Shown here: piece after piece, positions 35,682 through 43,669 of the stretch
How positions within the stretch are numbered: the first letter of the stretch is position 1
How the letters are laid out: the number at the start of each line of letters is the position of its first letter
Assembly (NCBI GenBank): GCA_029238665.1
Contig: JAQWFQ010000014.1
Span: 1 to 64,000, forward strand
DNA: 64,000 bases
Origin: Crocinitomicaceae bacterium
GTDB taxonomy: Bacteria > Bacteroidota > Bacteroidia > Flavobacteriales_D > Crocinitomicaceae
Direction of reading: 5' to 3'
Program-made: the position numbers and the translations under genes
The notes under the pieces: model-generated
Databases searched by the model: none
What the model was told of the DNA's origin: nothing
Seen by the model: the letters and a program-made list of their open reading frames with translations, nothing else

Positions 35682-36182
35682 CTACTCTGCCAATAATTTA
35701 TCTAATGCTAAATGTAAACCTATCCCCCTTAATTCAGATCCAGAGGCTATTATTCCCCCATTTCCATCAACCAAGAATGCAGTCGGAATAGAAGACACTT
35801 GATACTTTCTTGAAACAGTACCTTTATTGTCCCACACGTGGTTTTTCCAGATTAAACCATCTTTTCTTATTGCTTCAATCCAAGGTTCTTTTTTTCGATC
35901 AAGTGAAATACTTAGCACTTCAAAACCTTTTCCAGAAGTAAATTTAGATTTTCGATACTTATTATAAGCTTCAACAACATTCGGGTTTTCTCTACGGCAA
36001 GGACCACACCATGATGCCCAAAAATCAACAAGTACAACTTTACCTCTTAAATCTGAGAGTTTAATTGTTTTTCCTTTTGGAGATTTTAATTCAATTTCAG
36101 GTGCCTGACTTCCTTGTCCAAAGCCTATAGAACTCCCAAAGTTCATGAAAAGAAATGCTATGAAAATAACCGCTAATCGCAT
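35682..36182 (-). CDS. TlpA-family thiol-disulfide oxidoreductase
   Basis: A 166-residue exported thioredoxin-fold protein, probably a periplasmic reductant for cytochrome maturation or general thiol control. Signal peptide about 1-22 (ending SIGFGQ), then APEIELKSPKGK and VVLVDFWASWCGPCRREN with the WCGPC redox site near residue 58. The cis-Pro is in VSSIPTAFLVDGNG. It directly follows murA: the murA TAA and this ATG are adjacent, implying co-transcription. Partner unknown. Confidence 0.88.
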   Translation of the reverse strand: MRLAVIFIAFLFMNFGSSIGFGQGSQAPEIELKSPKGKTIKLSDLRGKVVLVDFWASWCGPCRRENPNVVEAYNKYRKSKFTSGKGFEVLSISLDRKKEPWIEAIRKDGLIWKNHVWDNKGTVSRKYQVSSIPTAFLVDGNGGIIASGSELRGIGLHLALDKLLAE

Positions 36183-37490
36183 TTAACCTATTCTTCTTAT
36201 ATCCGCCCCAAGGTTATTCAAACGAATATCAATGTCTTGGTAACCTCTATCTATTTGTTCAATGTTATGAATTGTACTCTTTCCTTTCGCTGAAAGTGCT
36301 GCAATTAACAATGAAACACCTGCTCTAATATCTGGAGATGTCATTTGAATACCTCTTAAATCACTTTTGCGATCTAAACCAATAACTGTTGCTCTATGTG
36401 GGTCACAAAGAATAATTTGAGCCCCCATATCAATTAGTTTATCTACAAAAAACAAGCGAGATTCAAACATTTTTTGATGAATCAACACAGATCCCTTTGC
36501 TTGAGAAGCAACTACCAATATTATTGATAGTAAATCTGGTGTAAATCCTGGCCATGGTGCATCAGAAATAGTCATAATTGAACCATCAATAAATGTTTCA
36601 ATTTCATAGCTTTCTTGAGCAGGGACATAAATGTCATCCCCTTTTCGTTCCAATTTAATACCAAGCCTTCTGAAAATTGTTGGAATTATACCTAAATCAT
36701 CCCAACTAACATCTTTTATTGTAATTTCTGACTGTGTCATTGCAGCCAATCCAATAAACGATCCTATTTCAATCATATCAGGAAGGATACGGTGAAAACA
36801 TCCACCCAATTCTTCAACCCCTGTTATGGTTAACATGTTAGAGCTAATACCTGAAATTTTAGCACCCATTGCATTCAGCATTTTACAAAGCTGTTGCAAG
36901 TAAGGTTCACAGGCCGCATTGTAAATTGTTGTTTCACCTTTAGCCATAACAGCAGCCATAACAATGTTCGCCGTTCCTGTTACTGAAGCCTCATCCATAT
37001 GAATGTAAGTTCCCTTTAGGTTACTCCCCTCAACAGCATAAAAGTGCTCGCCTGCATCGTAATTAAACTTAGCGCCTAAACTAATCATACCCGCAAAGTG
37101 TGTATCTAGTCTTCTACGTCCTATTTTATCGCCTCCCGGCTTTGGCAAATAACCAACACCAAAACGTGCTAAAAGAGGCCCAACAATCATTACTGATCCT
37201 CTTAATGAACTCGCTCTTATCTTAAAATCTTCTGTTTGTAAATAATCGAGGTCAATGTCTTTTGCTTGAAAAATATAAGTCCCTTTTTCAACCTTCTCAA
37301 TTTTCACCCCCATAGCCTGTAACAAACCAATTAGTTTATTTACATCTACGATATCAGGAATGTTAGATATTGTTACCTTTTCAGGAGTTAAAAGAGGTGC
37401 GCACAAGACTTGTAAAGCCTCATTTTTTGCGCCTTGTGGAATTAATTCACCTTTAAGTTTTTTTCCACCATGAATTTCAAATGAAGCCAT
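36183..37490 (-). CDS. murA: UDP-N-acetylglucosamine 1-carboxyvinyltransferase, Asp active-site form
   Basis: Adds enolpyruvate from PEP to UDP-GlcNAc, the first committed step of peptidoglycan synthesis. The 435-residue EPSP-synthase-fold protein has LIPQGAKNEALQVL (Lys/Asn of the active site) and LPKPGGDKIGRRRLDTH near 115-131. The fosfomycin-binding Cys115 of E. coli MurA is Asp121 here. Asp at this site keeps activity in mycobacterial and chlamydial MurA and gives fosfomycin insensitivity. It follows DUF4290 after 3 nt and precedes the TlpA-like gene. Confidence 0.94.
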   Translation of the reverse strand: MASFEIHGGKKLKGELIPQGAKNEALQVLCAPLLTPEKVTISNIPDIVDVNKLIGLLQAMGVKIEKVEKGTYIFQAKDIDLDYLQTEDFKIRASSLRGSVMIVGPLLARFGVGYLPKPGGDKIGRRRLDTHFAGMISLGAKFNYDAGEHFYAVEGSNLKGTYIHMDEASVTGTANIVMAAVMAKGETTIYNAACEPYLQQLCKMLNAMGAKISGISSNMLTITGVEELGGCFHRILPDMIEIGSFIGLAAMTQSEITIKDVSWDDLGIIPTIFRRLGIKLERKGDDIYVPAQESYEIETFIDGSIMTISDAPWPGFTPDLLSIILVVASQAKGSVLIHQKMFESRLFFVDKLIDMGAQIILCDPHRATVIGLDRKSDLRGIQMTSPDIRAGVSLLIAALSAKGKSTIHNIEQIDRGYQDIDIRLNNLGADIRRIG

Positions 37491-37493
37491 CGA

Positions 37494-38144
37494 TTATTTT
37501 TTATACTGTTTCTTCTTAAACTGTTTCTTGTGATTGTTGTTATTCGACTTTCTATTGTTGTTATTCTGGTTGTTTTGAAGCCCTAATGTTTTTAACAATT
37601 GATTTGTACTCGTCAAATCTTCATCCGGGTTCTCTAAACTCAACTTACCATCAGAAAGTTCTCCCATTTTTGCTGCAATAACTGTGTTTTCAACAGCAGT
37701 ATTGTTGTGCTTTAGAAACTGCTTTTTCATGAAGTTCCCCATTACTGAAGATAGGTACTCCGTTTCTTTTTTATCTGTAACATTTTTCGAATCCCGCAGA
37801 ATTTTCTCTGTATACTGACCAAAATGACCATAACGTATTTTACTTTTCGGATATTCCATTGCTGCAGGCCTCTCCTCAAGGCTTTCTCGTTCCGGTATCT
37901 CGTATGGCGAATCTACATCTAGCTTGAAATCAGACATAATGAACAAATGTGTCCAGAGTTTATGCCTATAGTCATCTACATCACGCAAATGTGGGTTTAA
38001 CTGCCCCATTACCTCAATAATAGCTCGTGTAGCACGATTCCTCTCCTCGCGATCTTCGATCTGCATGGCATGAGTAATCATGTTCTGAACGTTCCTCCCA
38101 TATTCAGGAAGAAGCATTTTTGATCTTGCTGTATTATATTCCAT
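37494..38144 (-). CDS. DUF4290 protein
   Basis: A 216-residue Bacteroidota-specific protein. The N-terminal 150 residues are conserved in DUF4290 (MEYNTARSKMLLPEYGRNV, MGQLNPHLRDVDDYRHKLWT). The C-terminal 30 are Asn/Lys-rich and likely disordered (NNQNNNNRKSNNNNHKKQF). Its usual place next to murA suggests a cell-envelope or RNA-related role; the basic tail would allow nucleic acid binding, but function is unknown. It lies 25 nt after purL and 3 nt before murA. Confidence 0.86.
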   Translation of the reverse strand: MEYNTARSKMLLPEYGRNVQNMITHAMQIEDREERNRATRAIIEVMGQLNPHLRDVDDYRHKLWTHLFIMSDFKLDVDSPYEIPERESLEERPAAMEYPKSKIRYGHFGQYTEKILRDSKNVTDKKETEYLSSVMGNFMKKQFLKHNNTAVENTVIAAKMGELSDGKLSLENPDEDLTSTNQLLKTLGLQNNQNNNNRKSNNNNHKKQFKKKQYKK

Positions 38145-38169
38145 TCGTGTGTGTTAGACTTCGAATCTA

Positions 38170-40410
38170 CTAATTTTCAAAATGCTTAGCAAGCGCGTTA
38201 GTAAATAAGCCTTTTGCCTCTGCTATGAAACCAAAATGCTCATCATCTACCATCATCTTACCTTTTGTTACATGACCTAAGAGCGTAAACTGAGTTCCTG
38301 AAGCCATCATTCTTTCTAAAAATGCATCTTCTTGGTCTTCGTTTACAGTCACAACTACTCGACCTTGCCCTTCTCCAAATAAGAATGCATCTTCTCTAAC
38401 CTCAGAATCCGTAACAATGTCAAATCCTAAATCTCTAGGTATCGCCATCTCAGTTAATGCCACAAACATACCTCCATCAGAGACATCGTGTGCAGCATTA
38501 ATTAATTCATCTTTAATAAGTCCCTTTACCGTCTGTTGCATTGCAAACTCTTCTTCTAAATTGAAGTAAGGTGCTGGCGATGCAGCAATACCATGATAAG
38601 AAACTAAATATTCAGATGAAGAAATATCGTTGTGAGAATCTCCAATAATAAAAATCAAGTCCCCCTTATCTTTAAAGTCTAAAGTCATGACCTTATCCTT
38701 ATCTTCAACAACACCAATCATTCCGATTGTAGGTGTTGGAAAAACAGGTACTTCTACTCCATCAATAACAGATTGGTTATAGAATGAAACATTTCCTCCA
38801 GTTACAGGTGTCTCAAATTTTAAACAAGCTGCTGACATTCCCTTAATAGCACCAACAAATTGCCAAAATGATTCTGGATTGTATGGATTACCAAAGTTAA
38901 GGCAGTTTGTAATAGCACTTGGATTACCTCCAGCACATGTAATATTTCTAGCAGCTTCAGATACAGCAATCATAGTTCCAACTTCTGGATCAGCGTTCAC
39001 ATATCGTGAATTACAATCAACTGTCATTGCTAAAGCTCTATTTGTTCCTTTAATATTTGTTATCCCAGCATCAGAAGGACGATTGGTCGTCATTGTTCGA
39101 GTACCAACCATAGAATCGTACTGCTCAGTAACCCATTTTTTAGAAGCGATATTTGGATGTTGCAACAATTTGAACGCAACTTCTTTTAAATCTTCAGGCT
39201 GAGCAACATCATCAATGTTGAACTTTTTAAACTCCTGGTAATAAGCTGGCTCTGTGTATTCTCTTTCATTTACTGGAGCTCCACCACCAAGAACAAGAGA
39301 CTCTGCAGGCACATCACCTACAACCTCACCTCCCATCATGTAGCGAACGCGTCCACCTTCTGTTACAACACCAATTTCTTCCGCGTGTAAATCCCATTTA
39401 TCAAAAATGTCTTTAACGATTTGTTCTTGCCCTTTTTGAACAACAACAAGCATTCGTTCTTGCGACTCTGAAAGTAAAATTTCATACGGCAGCATATCCT
39501 CTTGACGTGTAGGCACTAAATCAAGGTTGATATCCATACCAACATTGTCACCAGCCGCACTCATCTCACATGAAGAACACGTAATACCCGCTGCTCCCAT
39601 ATCTTGCATCCCAACAATAGCATCCGTATCAGCAAGCTCCATTGTTGCTTCCAACAATAACTTTTCCATAAATGGATCTCCAACCTGAACAGATGGTAAA
39701 TCATCTGCCGATTCTTCCGTAATATCTTTAGAAGCAAATGCAGCACCAGCAATTCCATCCTTACCTGTAGAAGAACCTACAATAAAAACAGGGTTACCTG
39801 GACCAGCAGATGTTGCTGAAATAACTTTAGTTGGATCCATGATGCCTGCAGAAAATGCATTTACCAATGGGTTTGTATTGTATGAGTCATCAAAGAACAC
39901 CTCTCCTCCAACAATAGGAATACCAAAAGCATTTCCATAATCGCCAATACCTTTTACAACACCTTTTACTAACCATTTAGTTCTATCCCTTTCGATATTT
40001 CCAAAACGCAGTGAGTTCAGTTGAGCAATTGGTCGAGCTCCCATCGTGAAAATATCACGATTAATTCCTCCGACACCAGTTGCTGCACCTTGATAAGGTT
40101 CCAATGCACTTGGGTGATTGTGAGACTCTATTTTAAAAACACAACCAATACCATCACCTAAATCAACCAATCCAGCATTTTCTTCACCTGCTTTCACAAG
40201 CATTTGAGGGCCGTCTTTTGGCAATTGTTTTAACCAATGAATTGAGTTCTTATACGAACAGTGCTCCGACCACATTACTGAATAAACTGCAGTTTCAGTA
40301 AAATTTGGAGTTCTTCCTAAGATCCCTTTAATCATTTCAAATTCTTCAGGGCGTAAACCTAATTCTACCGCCTGATCTAATGTTGCTTCTTTAGATGTTG
40401 TGCTTTCCAT
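38170..40410 (-). CDS. purL: Phosphoribosylformylglycinamidine synthase subunit PurL
   Basis: ATP-dependent conversion of FGAR to FGAM in purine synthesis. At 746 residues it is the small PurL that needs PurQ and PurS, which are not in the window. Motifs: YSVMWSEHCSYKNS (catalytic His near 50), FKIESHNHPSALEPYQGAAT, GGINRDIFTMGARPIA, LSESQERML, and HDVSDGGMFVALTEMAI near the end. The frame extends 40 codons upstream to 40530, but the start at 40410 (MESTTSKEATLDQAVELGL) matches family N-termini and the extension is a hydrophobic, unconserved stretch. It heads the run purL-DUF4290-murA-tlpA. Confidence 0.95.
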   Translation of the reverse strand: MESTTSKEATLDQAVELGLRPEEFEMIKGILGRTPNFTETAVYSVMWSEHCSYKNSIHWLKQLPKDGPQMLVKAGEENAGLVDLGDGIGCVFKIESHNHPSALEPYQGAATGVGGINRDIFTMGARPIAQLNSLRFGNIERDRTKWLVKGVVKGIGDYGNAFGIPIVGGEVFFDDSYNTNPLVNAFSAGIMDPTKVISATSAGPGNPVFIVGSSTGKDGIAGAAFASKDITEESADDLPSVQVGDPFMEKLLLEATMELADTDAIVGMQDMGAAGITCSSCEMSAAGDNVGMDINLDLVPTRQEDMLPYEILLSESQERMLVVVQKGQEQIVKDIFDKWDLHAEEIGVVTEGGRVRYMMGGEVVGDVPAESLVLGGGAPVNEREYTEPAYYQEFKKFNIDDVAQPEDLKEVAFKLLQHPNIASKKWVTEQYDSMVGTRTMTTNRPSDAGITNIKGTNRALAMTVDCNSRYVNADPEVGTMIAVSEAARNITCAGGNPSAITNCLNFGNPYNPESFWQFVGAIKGMSAACLKFETPVTGGNVSFYNQSVIDGVEVPVFPTPTIGMIGVVEDKDKVMTLDFKDKGDLIFIIGDSHNDISSSEYLVSYHGIAASPAPYFNLEEEFAMQQTVKGLIKDELINAAHDVSDGGMFVALTEMAIPRDLGFDIVTDSEVREDAFLFGEGQGRVVVTVNEDQEDAFLERMMASGTQFTLLGHVTKGKMMVDDEHFGFIAEAKGLFTNALAKHFEN

Positions 40411-40562
40411 AAACTTATAATGATGTTGTAAAATTACAGATAATAATGCACTAGGCGCAATCAGAACAGGTACTTTTATTAAAGTTTTTTTACACAATTT
40501 GTTACTAATTAAAATCAAACCGCTCTTCACACACTAAATCGTGTCTCTTTCGAATAATTCAT

Positions 40563-40570
40563 TAACTTCG
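40563..40570 (+). promoter_or_regulatory. Possible -7 box of lpd
   Basis: TAACTTCG matches TAnnTTTG with one mismatch, 22 nt before the lpd ATG at 40593. The intergenic region 40411-40592 is shared with divergent purL. Confidence 0.28.
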
Positions 40571-40592
40571 CAGTTATCAATTATTGAATATT

Positions 40593-41984
40593 ATGAGTTA
40601 CGATATTATTGTTGTTGGAAGTGGGCCTGGCGGATACGTCACTGCTATTAGAGCTTCACAATTAGGAATGAAAACTGCCATAGTTGAACGCGAATCACTT
40701 GGTGGAATATGTTTAAACTGGGGGTGTATACCTACAAAAGCTTTACTGAAAAGTGCAAATGTTTTTGAATACCTATCTCACGCAAGTGATTACGGTATCA
40801 ATGTCAAAGATGCGAGCGCCAATTTTGGAGCAATGGTCGATCGAAGTCGAGGTGTTGCAAGCGGAATGAGCAATGGTATTCAGTTCTTAATGAAAAAGAA
40901 TAAAATTGATGTTCTTTCTGGAACAGGTGTTATAAAAGCAGGTAAAAAAGTTGCTGTAACTGACGATAAGGGTAAAACGACTGAGTACGCAGCAAGTAAA
41001 GCTGTAATTATTGCGACAGGCGCACGATCTCGTCAACTTCCGAACCTTACACAAGATGGTGAGAAAATCATCGGGTACCGAGAGGCGATGACCCTAAAGT
41101 CGCAACCTAAAAAATTAGTGGTTGTTGGTTCAGGTGCTATTGGTGTAGAGTTTGCTTACTTTTACAATGCAATTGGCACTGAGGTTACAGTGGTTGAGTA
41201 TTTACCAACAATTGTCCCTATTGAAGACAAAGATGTTTCTAAGCAATTGGAAAAATCATTCAAAAAATCAGGAATTAAAATTAAAACCAATTCTTCTGTT
41301 GAATCAGTTGATACTTCTGGAAATGGATGTGTTGTTACTGTTAAAACAGCAAAAGGAGAAGAGAAAATCGAATGTGATGTTGTTCTTTCAGCTGTTGGTA
41401 TTGAAGCTAACATTGAGAACATTGGACTAGAAGATTTAGGAATAGTTACAGATAGAGGTCGTATTTTAGTAAATGATTTCTACCAAACAAATATGCCAGG
41501 GTACTATGCAATTGGAGACGTTATTCCAACGGCTGCTTTAGCACACGTAGCGTCTGCCGAAGGGATTATCTGTGTAGAAAAAATTGCTGGACAAAACCCA
41601 GACACATTAGACTATGGAAATATTCCTGGTTGTACGTACGCATCTCCTGAGATTGCATCTGTAGGTATGACTGAAGCTGCTGCAAAAGAAGCTGGATACG
41701 AATTGAAAATTGGAAAATTCCCATTCTCGGCTTCAGGTAAAGCAAGTGCTGCTGGAGCGAAAGATGGTTTTGTTAAATTAATTTTTGACGCAAAATACGG
41801 TGAGCTTTTAGGCGGACACATGATTGGCGCTAACGTTACTGAAATGGTAGCGGAATTGGTGGCACTGAGAAAACTTGAGGTTACAGGACACGAACTTATA
41901 AAAACCGTTCACCCGCACCCTACGATGTCTGAGGCTATCATGGAGGCTGCTGCCGCAGCTTACGATGAAGTGATTCACTTGTAA
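40593..41984 (+). CDS. lpd: Dihydrolipoyl dehydrogenase
   Basis: E3 of 2-oxoacid dehydrogenase complexes, reoxidising dihydrolipoamide with NAD+. The 463-residue protein has IIVVGSGPGGYVTAIRA (FAD), GGICLNWGCIPTKALLKS with the redox Cys pair, VVVGSGAIGVEFAYF (NAD), YAIGDVIPTAALAHVASAEG, and VHPHPTMSEAIMEAA with the His-Glu base. A TTG three codons upstream is possible; ATG at 40593 (MSYDIIVVG) is chosen. It could pair with the fused E1 at 13327, but the genes are 25 kb apart. It ends at a bidirectional terminator. Confidence 0.95.
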   Translation: MSYDIIVVGSGPGGYVTAIRASQLGMKTAIVERESLGGICLNWGCIPTKALLKSANVFEYLSHASDYGINVKDASANFGAMVDRSRGVASGMSNGIQFLMKKNKIDVLSGTGVIKAGKKVAVTDDKGKTTEYAASKAVIIATGARSRQLPNLTQDGEKIIGYREAMTLKSQPKKLVVVGSGAIGVEFAYFYNAIGTEVTVVEYLPTIVPIEDKDVSKQLEKSFKKSGIKIKTNSSVESVDTSGNGCVVTVKTAKGEEKIECDVVLSAVGIEANIENIGLEDLGIVTDRGRILVNDFYQTNMPGYYAIGDVIPTAALAHVASAEGIICVEKIAGQNPDTLDYGNIPGCTYASPEIASVGMTEAAAKEAGYELKIGKFPFSASGKASAAGAKDGFVKLIFDAKYGELLGGHMIGANVTEMVAELVALRKLEVTGHELIKTVHPHPTMSEAIMEAAAAAYDEVIHL

Positions 41985-42000
41985 AACATATTATTAAAAT

Positions 42001-42036
42001 AAAAAACGTCGGCTATTTCTAGTCGACGTTTTTTTA
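42001..42036. terminator. Bidirectional terminator between lpd and the nucleotidase operon
   Basis: ACGTCGgCT pairs with AGtCGACGT around attttct-like loop sequence, with A6 before and T7 after, so it can stop transcripts from both convergent genes. Confidence 0.9.
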
Positions 42037-42056
42037 TGCCTCTATATTTTAACGAA

Positions 42057-42962
42057 CTAATCTACAATTAGAACTTCATTTTTTGCAAATCGTTTTTGCT
42101 CAAAATTAAAATCAATACGTCCTACGTTAATTCCTGCCCAACCAACCTGATTAATCAGAACAGCTTGACCATCTAAATTCTTTTCTTCTGTTGGTCGATC
42201 TAAAAAGGTGTGTGTATGTCCACCTATAATTAAATGAATATTCTTGGTCTGCTGGGCTAATATGCGATCTGAAACTTTATCCTTTTCATACGCATACCCC
42301 AAGTGCGATAAACAAATCACTAAGTCACACCCTCTATCCTTTAATTCAAGTGCTTTAGCATTTGCTATTTCAATCGGATCTAAATAAACCGTTTCGCCAA
42401 ATTTACGACCAGAAACCAAGCCTTTTAGTTCAATCCCAACCCCAAAAATCCCAACCTTAACATTTCCTTTCTGAATGATTGTATAATCTTGAGTATACCC
42501 ATCTATTGGTGTGTTATTGAAATCATAATTTGAACACAAAAAAGGAAAGTTAGCTGACTGCTGTGCGTTTACAAAGCCATCCATACCACCATCAAAATCA
42601 TGATTCCCCATTGTGGCAGCATCATAACCCAACGCGGTCATTAACTTCATCTCTAAAACTCCACCAAACTTATTAAAGTAAGGTGTCCCTTGAAAAATAT
42701 CCCCTGCATCTAACAACAAGACGTTCTCTTCTTCAGCCCTAACTTGTTGAATCAACTCGAACCGCCTAGACACTCCACCTTTACCCGGATACTTGTAATG
42801 ATTTTCAGGAAAAGGATCTATATTAGAGTGTGTATCATTGGTATGCAGAATGGTCAGTCGATTTTTTAAATTATCACATTTACCTTGCGCAACTAAGCTT
42901 GGCGCAACAAGAATTCCACCAGAAATCAACACTGAATTTCGTATAAAATCTCTTCTTTCCAT
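42057..42962 (-). CDS. 5'-nucleotidase N-terminal phosphoesterase half, Tat-exported
   Basis: A 301-residue calcineurin-like metallophosphoesterase of the UshA type. ERRDFIRNSVLISGG at the N-terminus is a twin-arginine signal, so it is exported folded. The metal site is complete: ILHTNDTHSNIDPFP (about 37), LLLDAGDIFQGTPY, TMGNHDFDGG (about 115), IICLSHLGY and IGGHTHTFLD. The C-terminal nucleotidase domain of UshA is absent; it is encoded by the preceding gene, whose stop overlaps this start by 1 nt. Likely releases phosphate from nucleotides with its partner. Last gene of the nucleic-acid operon. Confidence 0.9.
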   Translation of the reverse strand: MERRDFIRNSVLISGGILVAPSLVAQGKCDNLKNRLTILHTNDTHSNIDPFPENHYKYPGKGGVSRRFELIQQVRAEEENVLLLDAGDIFQGTPYFNKFGGVLEMKLMTALGYDAATMGNHDFDGGMDGFVNAQQSANFPFLCSNYDFNNTPIDGYTQDYTIIQKGNVKVGIFGVGIELKGLVSGRKFGETVYLDPIEIANAKALELKDRGCDLVICLSHLGYAYEKDKVSDRILAQQTKNIHLIIGGHTHTFLDRPTEEKNLDGQAVLINQVGWAGINVGRIDFNFEQKRFAKNEVLIVD

Positions 42963-43669
42963 TACTCTAAAACAATTCGTGGCTCAGAATTAAAAATAAG
43001 TACCCCCTGTTTTTTCATTTGATTAATCATTGCATCGCGCATTAAAACATTGGTGTAAACTACACTTAATTTATTTTGAAAAAACGCCATATCATCTCCT
43101 CCATTCATTAAGTAATCTGACGTAACAATATAAAATGAATTGGATTCAACCACGCCGTTTTTAAGCTCAAGTTTATTGTCACGTAAAACTACATTTGAGA
43201 TTGGCTCCCCTCCTCTTTCTACTAAATAATCGGCAACATCCGTTAACGAAGATAAAGGCAATTCCACAACAACAATTTCATTGTCAAACGGCATTAATTT
43301 ATACGCATCTTCCAAGCGAACATCTCCTTTATTTAAGGGATTTCTTAAGCCCCCAACATTGAGCAAACAAAAGTAGGGCGCTAAATTAAATACACTTTTA
43401 TCTACAGAATTTAAAATTGCATCTGCAGCCCAATTATTTAGCGAACCATTGGGCCTCGATTTTGCAAAGTTATTTTCAGCCCTAGCAATCACCTCCAACA
43501 TTTCCTCCCCAAGTTCACTTCGGTATGGAGAAACAATAGTGTCTACTACATTCTTTTTTTGAAAATCAGCACTTACCGAAACCAATTTTGATGTTACATA
43601 AATCGTATTAACAGAAGAGCAAGCTGTTAAGCCTGCTCCTATGATTAAATATATAAAATGCTTAAGCAT
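42962..43669 (-). CDS. 5'-nucleotidase C-terminal domain lipoprotein
   Basis: A 235-residue lipoprotein (LIIGAGLTACSS, Cys near 17) with the 5_nucleotid_C substrate-binding domain: GSLNNWAADAIL (about 78-90), LNVGGLRNPLNKGDVRLED, LMPFDNEIVVVELPLSS and IVTSDYLMNGGDDMAFF (about 185-200). These are the nucleoside-binding elements of UshA-type enzymes. With the downstream Tat-exported phosphoesterase it would form a complete, split enzyme tethered to a membrane. Its start overlaps the endonuclease stop by 1 nt. Confidence 0.88.
   Translation of the reverse strand: MLKHFIYLIIGAGLTACSSVNTIYVTSKLVSVSADFQKKNVVDTIVSPYRSELGEEMLEVIARAENNFAKSRPNGSLNNWAADAILNSVDKSVFNLAPYFCLLNVGGLRNPLNKGDVRLEDAYKLMPFDNEIVVVELPLSSLTDVADYLVERGGEPISNVVLRDNKLELKNGVVESNSFYIVTSDYLMNGGDDMAFFQNKLSVVYTNVLMRDAMINQMKKQGVLIFNSEPRIVLE

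Noticed and set aside
40411-40530. Hydrophobic N-terminal extension of purL
   Set aside because: PurL is cytoplasmic and the family start is at 40410; the extension is not conserved in pattern.
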